DNA of 50,829 nucleotides from Gemmataceae bacterium (GTDB taxonomy: Bacteria > Planctomycetota > Planctomycetia > Gemmatales > Gemmataceae), in assembly GCA_022842245.1 (NCBI GenBank), contig JALHPZ010000038.1, forward strand, positions 1 through 50,829, written 5' to 3'. Both the position numbers and the translations under genes were made by a program. Of this stretch, positions 17,372 to 27,300 are shown piece by piece (position 1 is the first letter of the stretch; each line of letters opens with the position of its first letter). The notes beneath the pieces were generated by a model. It made no database searches. It was not told the origin of the DNA and saw nothing but the letters and a program-made list of their open reading frames with translations.

Positions 17372-17446
17372 GTCGGGCCGAGGCTTTGGGAGGCCCGACA
17401 CGCCTAACGATCTTTCCAGCGTCGGGCCTGGAAGACTCGGCCCGAC
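17372..17446. repeat. Twin 8-bp hairpins GTCGGGCC/GGCCCGAC
   Basis: Two neighbouring inverted repeats share the same arms: 17372-17379 with 17392-17399, and 17421-17428 with 17439-17446, with loops of 12 and 10 bases. They occupy the gap before the fourth propeller gene. Identical arms with different loops suggest a REP-like interspersed element more than a single terminator. Confidence 0.65.
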
Positions 17447-17487
17447 ATACATTTAGCCGAATCCTTGTGCCCGCTGAGGACCACGCC

Positions 17488-18588
17488 ATGAACCGCCGCT
17501 CCTTCGCGACGCTCGCTTTCCTCGGCCTGCCCGGCCTCGCCCTCGCCGACTGGACCGTCTTCCGCGGCAGCCCCGAAGGCACCGGGGTCGCCACGGCCAA
17601 GCTGCCGGACCAGCTCGCCGAACGCTGGACTTTCAAGACCGGTAACGCCATTGAGGGCACGCCCGTCGTGGCCAACGGCGTCGTCTACATCGGCTCCGCC
17701 GACAAGCACTGCTATGCCATCGACCTCAAGACCGGCCAGCAGAAGTGGAAGGTACCGCTCGGCTCCGCCGTGCTCGCGTCGCCGGCGCTCCGCAAGGACC
17801 GCCTCTACGTCGGCACCGTCGATGGCAAGCTCTACTGCCTCAATATCGCCGACGGGTCGAAGGTTTGGTTCTTCGATGTCGACGGCGGCGCACTCAAATC
17901 CGGCGTCAACTTCCACGGCGAGAACATCCTCCTTGGCTCGCGCGACATCCCGCTCTACTGCATCGGACCCGACGGCAAGAAAGTTTGGGAGTTCCCCATC
18001 GACGGCGGCTCGAACGGCACGCCCACCGTCGTCGGCGACCGCACGTTCGTCGCCGGCTGCGACAGCGTCTTCCACATCCTCGACGCGAAGACCGGCAAGG
18101 AGATCGCGAACCTGAACATCGACGACCAGGCCGCCGCGACGACGGCCGTGTTTGGCGAGCGCGCCTACTTCGGCACGATGGGCAAATCGCAGATGCTCGC
18201 CATCGACCTGAAGGCGGTGAAAAAGCTCTGGACCTTCGAGGCCGAGCGCCGGCAGCAGCCGTTCTACTCGTCCGCAGCCGTCACCGAGAAGCTCGTGATC
18301 GTCGGCAGCCAGGACAAGCGCCTTTATGGCATCGACCGCGAAACCGGCAAGGAGAAATGGAGCTACGTGACCGACGGGCAGGTGGACGGCTCGCCAGTCG
18401 TGGTCGGTGAGCGCATTTATGTTGGCTGCCTGTCGAACGATGGGAACTTCTATGTGCTGGACCTGAAGGGGAAGAAGATCCAGGAGCTGAACCTCGACAG
18501 CGCCGTCACCGGTTCGCCGGCCGTGGGGCCGGATTGCATCCTCGTCGGCACGGACAAGGGGACGCTGTATTGCCTGGGCGCGAAGTGA
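17488..18588 (+). CDS. PQQ-like beta-propeller protein, possible Tat substrate
   Basis: Protein of 366 residues, the fourth propeller protein of the region. The N-terminus NRRSFATLAFLGLPGLALA has a twin Arg followed by a hydrophobic stretch, compatible with Tat export. It is followed by DWTVFRGSPEGTGVA, a variant of the planctomycete opening motif. Regular blades follow: YAIDLKTGQQKWKVP, YCLNIADGSKVWFFD, LAIDLKAVKKLWTFE, YGIDRETGKEKWSYV. The repeats run to the C-terminus with no extra domain. The ATG at 17488 was chosen because it begins the export signal; an upstream in-frame start crosses the twin hairpins. Ligand unknown. Confidence 0.88.
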   Translation: MNRRSFATLAFLGLPGLALADWTVFRGSPEGTGVATAKLPDQLAERWTFKTGNAIEGTPVVANGVVYIGSADKHCYAIDLKTGQQKWKVPLGSAVLASPALRKDRLYVGTVDGKLYCLNIADGSKVWFFDVDGGALKSGVNFHGENILLGSRDIPLYCIGPDGKKVWEFPIDGGSNGTPTVVGDRTFVAGCDSVFHILDAKTGKEIANLNIDDQAAATTAVFGERAYFGTMGKSQMLAIDLKAVKKLWTFEAERRQQPFYSSAAVTEKLVIVGSQDKRLYGIDRETGKEKWSYVTDGQVDGSPVVVGERIYVGCLSNDGNFYVLDLKGKKIQELNLDSAVTGSPAVGPDCILVGTDKGTLYCLGAK

Positions 18589-18707
18589 TCGTGCCTGAAA
18601 TGTTCGCGATTCGTGTGGATTATTGCGGCACCGATCGTTAAGATGACGTCTCTCTCCCATTCCCAAGAGGCTGATCGACGACTTCCTCTCCCGGAAGTGG
18701 ATGATCG

Positions 18708-19772
<1,065 letters not shown>

Positions 19773-19805
19773 TTGCGGCTACAATGGGGGCACCCCGTCG
19801 CCAGG

Positions 19806-21125
19806 ATGCGCGCGATGCCCGACGAACCGATCCCGCCCCACGAAAAGGTCCGCACCTTTCCCCACGCGCCCGGCGTCTACCTCATGAAGGACGCCGCCGG
19901 CACCGTCATCTACGTCGGCAAGGCCAAGAACCTGCGCAGCCGCGCCGGCAGCTACTTCCTCAAGGAAGCCGCCGAGAACCTCCGCACCGCCGAGCTCGTC
20001 AAGCAGATCCGCGATATCGACTTCATCCCCACCGAAACGGAAGTCGACGCGCTGCTCAAAGAGAACCGGCTGATCAAGGACATCCGCCCGAAGTTCAACA
20101 AGGACCTGAAGGACGGCAAGTCGTACCCGTACCTGCAGATCCGCGTCCGCGAGGAGTTCCCGCGCGTGGAGGTCACGCGCACGCCCCGCCGCGCCGGCGT
20201 GCGCCTCTACGGCCCCTTCACGAGCGCGACGAACCTGCGCGCGGCCGTGAATGTCCTCCAGCGCGTCCTCCAGTTCCGCACCTGCACGCTGCCCATTAAG
20301 TCCAGCGAGGATCGCTGGCGCAGGTTCCGGCCCTGCCTGCTGCACAGCATCCGGCAATGCACCGCCCCGTGCGGCCTTCGCGTCGGCCGCGACGACTACC
20401 GCAAGCAGATCAAGAAGCTCATCCTCATCCTCGAAGGGAAGAAGGGGAAGCTCCTGCGCCGGATGAAGCGCGAGATGACGGAAGCGAGCGCGGCGCTCCA
20501 GTTCGAGAAGGCCGCGCGCATCCGCGACGAGATCGCCGCGCTCGAGACGCTCGACCTGCGGGGCGACGCGAAGAACGACGACCAGCCGGAGGTCTTTCCG
20601 CTCGACCCGAAGAAGGGCCTGAAGGGGTTGCGCAAGGTGCTGGGCCTGGCGAAGACGCCGCGCTCCATCGAAGGCTTCGACATCGCGCACCTCTCCGGTC
20701 AGGAGACGGTCGCATCCCTCGTGTCGTTCCTCGACGGTCTGCCGTTCAAGGACTACTACCGCCGCTACAAGATCAAGACCGTCGAGGGCGTCGACGACTT
20801 CGCCTCCATGCGCGAGGTCGTCTTCCGCCGCTTCAAGCGCCTGCACGACGAGGAGTCCGTCTTCCCGGACATCCTGCTCATCGACGGCGGCAAGGGGCAG
20901 CTGAACGCCGCGCTCGACGCCTTCCGCGCCCTCGGCATCGAACCGCCGACGCTCCTCTCGCTGGCGAAGCAGGAAGAGGAGATCTTCCGCCCCGGTGCGG
21001 CCGAGTCGATCAAGCTCAGTCGCCACTCGGCCGCGCTGCGATTGCTCCAATACGTCCGCGACGAGGCGCACCGCTTCGCGCAGCACTACCACCACACGCT
21101 GCGCAAGAAAAAACTGACGGAATAA
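19806..21125 (+). CDS. uvrC: UvrC-like excinuclease subunit, short form
   Basis: GIY-YIG endonuclease related to UvrC, about 439 residues, which incises damaged DNA with UvrAB. The GIY-YIG domain is at the N-terminus (APGVYLMKDAAGTVIYVGKAKNL), followed by a Cys-containing central region (RPCLLHSIRQCTAPC), a UVR motif (ASAALQFEKAARIRDEIAAL) and the RNase H-like nuclease core (GFDIAHLSGQETVASLV, DILLIDGGKGQLNAAL). It ends after the nuclease core: the C-terminal tandem helix-hairpin-helix region of standard ~600-residue UvrC is absent. ATG codons at 19806 and 19815 are both possible starts. Confidence 0.88.
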   Translation: MRAMPDEPIPPHEKVRTFPHAPGVYLMKDAAGTVIYVGKAKNLRSRAGSYFLKEAAENLRTAELVKQIRDIDFIPTETEVDALLKENRLIKDIRPKFNKDLKDGKSYPYLQIRVREEFPRVEVTRTPRRAGVRLYGPFTSATNLRAAVNVLQRVLQFRTCTLPIKSSEDRWRRFRPCLLHSIRQCTAPCGLRVGRDDYRKQIKKLILILEGKKGKLLRRMKREMTEASAALQFEKAARIRDEIAALETLDLRGDAKNDDQPEVFPLDPKKGLKGLRKVLGLAKTPRSIEGFDIAHLSGQETVASLVSFLDGLPFKDYYRRYKIKTVEGVDDFASMREVVFRRFKRLHDEESVFPDILLIDGGKGQLNAALDAFRALGIEPPTLLSLAKQEEEIFRPGAAESIKLSRHSAALRLLQYVRDEAHRFAQHYHHTLRKKKLTE

Positions 21126-21133
21126 CCCGGATC

Positions 21134-21216
21134 GTGATTCCGCCGCCCCCGCGCCACCCCTCGGCGGACCCACTCAATATTTCCGGAACCACCATAGCCC
21201 CATAACGACTTACATC
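21134..21216 (+). repeat. Interspersed intergenic repeat, copy 1
   Basis: This stretch closely matches 48491-48587: both begin GTGATTCCGCCGCC, share GCGCCACCCC and GGCGGACCCACTC, then TTCCGGA, and end with AGCCCCATAA-GACTTAC. Copy 2 has about 13 extra bases before the last block. The repeat sits between uvrC and the giant kinase gene. Its function is unknown. Confidence 0.75.
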
Positions 21217-21386
21217 GATTGTGCCCTGGCGGCGGAACACGCCGGACCGTGCGGTTTCATGCGGGGCATGAACTCCCGAAAGCCGTTCCACAACTTCCCC
21301 TTCGTCTCCGATCCGGCCAGAATCGGGTCGCAATCGCCGACCATTCCGAGGAAAATCGACAGGTATTCGGCTTTCCACCGTATCGG

Positions 21387-24300
21387 ATGGTGGAAACCGA
21401 GCGGGAGCCTGCCGTGACCACCACTTGCCCGAGCGATGCCGAACTCCGCGAACTCCTTCTGGGCCGCGGCCCCGATTCGGTCGGGGATCACCTGCTCGAT
21501 TGCCCGAACTGCGGTGCGAAGGCGGGGCAGCTCGTCGCGAGCGATCCGCTACTCTCGGATCTGCGCGCCGCGAACGACACGAGCGAACTCGGCAGCGACG
21601 GCACGTTCGTCGAGGAACTCCTGCGTCGGGTGCGCAAGGCGCCGGCCAAGCCGGTCGACAAGGAACTCGATTTCCTCGACCCGCCGTCGAAGCAGCACCC
21701 GGACGATCTCGGGCAGTTCAACCATTACCGGATCGTCCAGAAGATCGGCCAGGGCGGCATGGGGATGGTCTTCAAGGCCGTGGATACGACACTGGACCGG
21801 ACGGTGGCGCTCAAGATCATCCTGCCGAGGTACGCGGAGAACACGAAGCTGCGGGACCGGTTCATCGAGGAGGCGAAGGCGACGGTGAAGGTGCGGTCGC
21901 CGCACGTGGCGGAGATCTACGAGATCAACGTCTGGCGGAACGTGCCGTACCTGACGATGGAGCTGCTGGTCGGCACGACGCTGGACAAGCGGCCGAAGCC
22001 GATGGCGCTGGACGCGCTGCGGCGGATCGGTTTCAGCATCGCGAAGGGCCTGTCGGACGCGCACCGGTCGGGGCTGATCCACCGGGACCTGAAGCCGAGC
22101 AACATCCACCTCGGCACCGATTCCCGCACTGGCAAGCCGACGGTGAAGCTGATCGACTTCGGCCTCGCGCGGCCGGTGAACCGGGACATCGAAATCACCA
22201 AATCGGGCGAACTCCTCGGCACTCCGGCGTACATGTCGCCGGAGCAGGCGCGCGGCAAGAAGGTGGACCACCGCACCGACCTGTATTCCCTCGGCGTGAT
22301 CCTGCACCAGCTCGCCACGTGCAAGCTCCCCTACGACAGCGCCAACGAAGGCGTGATGGCGATCCTGACGGAGCTGGCGACGCCCGAACCGCTCACGAGC
22401 GTGGCGCAGCGCACGGAGAAGCTGCCGCCGAGCCTGGCGAAGCTGATCGACCGGCTGCTGGCGAAGGACCCGGCGAACCGGCCGGCGTCGGCGGACGAGG
22501 TGATGAAGATCCTCAAGGAGAGCCTGAACGAAAAGGTCGACCCGAACGCGTCGAGCACCGGCACGGCGATCGCCGAGTCGGCGCCGTACGTGTCGATCTC
22601 CGATACGACCGGTCCGTACGAACCCTCGATGGCCTTTTCGGAGATGAAGACGGAACCGGACGATCGACCGGTTGCGAAGCCGGCGCGGCGCTGGCTGGGG
22701 CCGGCGGTCGGCGTCGGCGTGGCGGTCGCCGCGCTCGTCGTCGCCTTCCTCGCCGGCGCGTTCAACGTGAAGGTGAAGACGAAGGACGGCCCGGTGATCG
22801 AACTGGCGGACCTGCCGGACGACGCGGAGGTGACGGTGGACGGCGAGGTGGTGAAGGTGAGCTGGAACGAGGGGAAGACGAAGGCCGAGGTTCGCGTGAA
22901 GCCCGGCACGCGGACGATCGAAGTGAAGAAGGACGGCTTCCGCGTGACGGGCGAGGAGATCACGCTCGCGGAGGGGGAGCGCAAGCCGTTGACGGTGCGG
23001 CTGGAGAAGCTGGAGCTGGGCGAGAAGCCCGGGGCGCAGGCGATCGCGGCCGCGCCCAAGATCGACATCGTCGAATCGGCCGAGTTGGTGGAGAACGGCA
23101 CGGCCAACGATCGGTTGAATGGCTGGGAGTCCAAGGATGGCAACTGGAACGTGATGGGGCCGGAGGTGCGCGATCCGTTCTTCCGTCCGGGACGGTGCAA
23201 GAGCGCGCTGCTGCAACAGGATGTGGATGTCTCCCGATTCGCCGCGGACATCGACGCCGGCCTCGTCGAGTTCAAGTTCTCCGGACTCCTGAGTTGCTTC
23301 AGCAAGGGGCAGAAGGACAAGGCGCGGATCGCGATGATCTTTCTCGACGCGGACCGGAACGAGACCGACGTCGCCTACAACTCCGGGTTCGTCCACGAGC
23401 CGATCTGGCGAGAATACGGCGGGACGCGGAAGCCGAAGGTCGGCACGCGCCACGTGCGCATCGTCCTCAACAGCGCCCGGGACCGAACCCCCGGGAATTA
23501 TGAATGCAGCGGCTACTACGACAACATCTCGCTGAAGGCGCTGACGACGAAGGTGCCGGCGAACTTCGCGAAGCTTCGACCCGCGAGCAACGGCTCGACG
23601 GTGCAGTATTTCGGCACCGGGTTCCTGCCACAAGCGGATTTCGTCACGGGGCCCGAGGCCTACGCCAACGTCCTGATGATGGGCGTTGGTCCGGATTCGC
23701 AGACCTTCATCGATGCGGCCCGCCGCGCGTCGCGGTCCGTCGTGCTGATATTCCAAGGCAGGGCGCGGGAGGGGATCGAGACGAGCCTGTATCCGATCAT
23801 CGAGAAGAATCGCGATACGGTGGCGGGCGTATTGTGGTCGCTGCCGTACGCGAACGGGTACGATGCGGCCGCCGTCGCGTCGTTCGGACGGGACCTGAAG
23901 CAGAAGTTCCCCGGATTGAGCTACCTCGCGTCGTTCGTGGAAAAGCCAAACGGCAAGCACGAAACGAAACCGGTGCCGGACGAAGTGGATGTGATCGTGG
24001 TGACGAACTACTTCGACACGACTCCGGCGATGGTCGCTGCCAAGACCGACGACTGCCTGCCTGTCTGGGCGGCGAAGGCGGGTGGCCGACCGATCTATCT
24101 GCTCTGGACCAATTGGGATTACAATGCGGCCGGGATCGTACCGCGGACGCAGCCCGGGACGTTTCGTGCCTGTCTCGAGGCGGCGAAGAAGCATCGGATT
24201 TCCGGCTTACTGTTTCACCCCCTCTATTCCGGTACGACCGACGGGATGAAGTCCATCGACTCGAACCCCCCGATCTACCAGGAACTCGCGGAGGTCGGGC

Positions 24301-27300
24301 GGGCGATCGGCTTTGCAGGTGGGTCCGTGTCGTCGAATTCCGCGAACAACGCGAAACTTCCTGACGTTTCGCCGGCGTCGGCACTTCAGTTCTTCGGCGT
24401 TGGCTTCAAGAGTGGTGCCGACCAATTTGCGAGGTTCGCGCCCACGTCCAACTTCCTCTTCGCGTCCGGCCTGCCCGACGCCCAACCGTTCATCGACGCG
24501 GCGCGCACGGCGAAGCGCCCGCTCGTGCTCGCGTTCGGCGGCAAGACCCGCGACGAGGTCGAGGGCAAGCTCTTCCCGGTCGTGGAGAAGAACCGCGACG
24601 TCGTTGCCGGAATCTGCTGGTCGCTGCCCTACGGCAACGGTTACCTGCCGACGGACGTCGCCGCGCTGGGGACTGCCATCAAGAAACGGTTCCCCGGTCT
24701 GAGTTACTGCGTCTCGTTCGCCGACCGTCCCGCGGATCCGAACACGCCCACGACAATCCCGGCCGAAGTCGATTTGGTCGTGATCAACCTCTATGGGGAC
24801 AACACGCCGGACAAAGTTCAAGCGAAAACGGATCTCGTGCTTCCCGACTGGATCGCGCGGGCCAACGGTCGACCGATGATCCTGCGCTGGGCCGCTTGGG
24901 AAGTCGACATGGGATTGGTGCCCCGCACCGTCGCGGGCACCTTCCGCGCGTGCGTCGACGCGGCGAAGAAGTACAAGATCGCCGGCGTTGCGTTCGAGCC
25001 GATCGACGATGATCCGCGTGGTTTCAAGGGGATCGCCTCGAACCCCGTGCTGATGAAGGAGATCGAAGATCTCGGGCGGACGCTGGGCTTCGCCGCGCCG
25101 GCCGCGGCGGGCGGAACGATCGATCGCAATCGCTTCAACGTCCGCAAGGGGCAGTGGAGCATCGTCGGCGACGAACTGGCGCAGACCGACGCGGGCGAGC
25201 ACTACGCCCTTCTCGAATTCGGCGACGAGAACTGGACCGATTACGACTACAGCGTCGACGTGAAGCGCGTCAGCGGGAACGATCAAGCCGCCCTGCTCTA
25301 TCGCTGGACCTCCCCGTCGAACTTCAATCTCTTCGGCATCGGCACGTCGGGCAACAGCTTCGTCGTCGTCGAGTGGCAGAAGGACGGGAAAATGGGCTTC
25401 CTCAACAATTTCAACTATCGATTGAACAACAACCAGTGGTACACGATGCTCGCGAAGGTGCGCGGGAACCACATGACCTGCGAGTTGAGAAAGGGGACCG
25501 ACAAGATCCGTTCGTGGGAGGCCGATAGCGACCGTCATCCGCGGGGCAAAGTCGGGCTGCGGACGGTCTTTTCGCACATGCGGTTCAAGAACATCAAGGT
25601 GACCGCGCCCGACGGCAAAGTGCTCTGGGACGGCCTGCCGAACATCGGCGGCGCGGCGACGACCCCGGCTCCGTCGTCGCCATCGGACGGGCCGACGTTC
25701 ACCAACGCGCTCGGCATGAAGTTCGTGCGCGTGCCGAAGGGGACCGTGCCGCTCGGCGGGCGCGACGGCAAGCCCGGTACCCGCAACGCGACGATCGCCG
25801 AGGACTTCTATCTCGGCACGTACGAGGTCACGCAGGAGGAATGGCGCACGGTCATGGGGACGAGTCCCGTGTTCATCGCCCGACCGAGCTCGATCGTGCA
25901 GGACCTGTCGGCGGAAGCTCAGAAGCGGTTCCCCGTCAATGCAGTCACGTGGCACGAATGTCGGGAGTTCGCGAAGAAGCTCAACGAACGATTGAAGGAA
26001 CCGGGGTGGGAGTACCGCTTGCCCACGGAGGCGGAGTGGGAGTATGCGTGCCGCGGCGGGCCGGGGCAACCGCCGTCCGCGTATGGCTTCAAATACTACG
26101 CCGGGGAACCTTCGGATACGCTCGCGGCCGGGCAGGCCAACTTCGGCGACAGCCTGAAGAACCCCTGCCCAGTCGGGAAGTACCAGCCGAACAAACTCGG
26201 CCTGTACGACATGCACGGCAACGTATCGGAATGGTGCAACGACGAACCCACACCACCCCTGCGGGATGCGAGCGGCAAGGAGGCCCGTGCCAATCGGGGC
26301 GGTAGCCACTGGGAGATCGCGAGCTACTGCGACATCAACTGGCAAAGCCCCTGGACGCCGAACGAACGGCACCGCCACGTCGGCCTGCGGATCGCGCGCG
26401 TACCGATACCGGGATTTGTGCCGAGCGCGCCGAAGGCGAACGCCCGCACCGTCGACTTGCTCGCGCTCGTCGACGTGGACCGCGACGCCGTGAAGGGGAC
26501 CTGGACGCGTGGGCCGGACGGCATCACCTCCGAAAACAGCGCCTACTGCCGCATCAAGTTCCCCCATCAGCCGTTGCCGGCCGAGTACGACTTCCGGATC
26601 GAGTTCACGCCCAAGGGGGGCGGCAACGACGTGCTGCAACTGCTCAGCGCCGGCGGGAACGGCTTCTCGTTCCTGATGGGCGCGTGGGGCGGGAAGTGGG
26701 ACGGCTTCGACGCCGTGACCGGGCACCCGCTGACGCGCGACGGCACGAACATCATCGGCGGGCCGACGTCCATCAAGCGGAACACGCGCCATACGAGCGT
26801 GATCAGCGTGCGGAAGGATTCGATCTCGGCGACGATCGACGGCAAGCTCGTCGTGAAGCATGCGACGAACTTCACCGACCTGCGCATGCCGAACGAATGG
26901 AAGATCGGCGACGGATTCCTCGGCCTCGGCACGACGTTCGACCCGACGACGTTCCACGTGGCGGAGCTGGTGGACGTGACCGCGGTGGCCGTCGCGCCGG
27001 CGCCGATGCCGGCCCCGACGCCGGCGGCGACGCCCAGTGGGTTCACTTCGCTCTTTAACGGACAGGACCGAACCGGCTGGATGGTCGAAGGCGGCGACGC
27101 CAACCAGTGGTCCGTCGAGAACGGGGCGATCGTGGGGCGCTCCAAGGACTACAAGTCCCGGGGACACTTTTTGACCGAAAAGCAGTACTCGGATTTCACG
27201 CTGAGATTCGAGTTCCAGGTCGGCGATGCCCAATCGCACGGGGCGGTCGATCTGCGCGCCGAATACGGTGAAAAGGTGCCGATGACCGACATGGCGCAGA

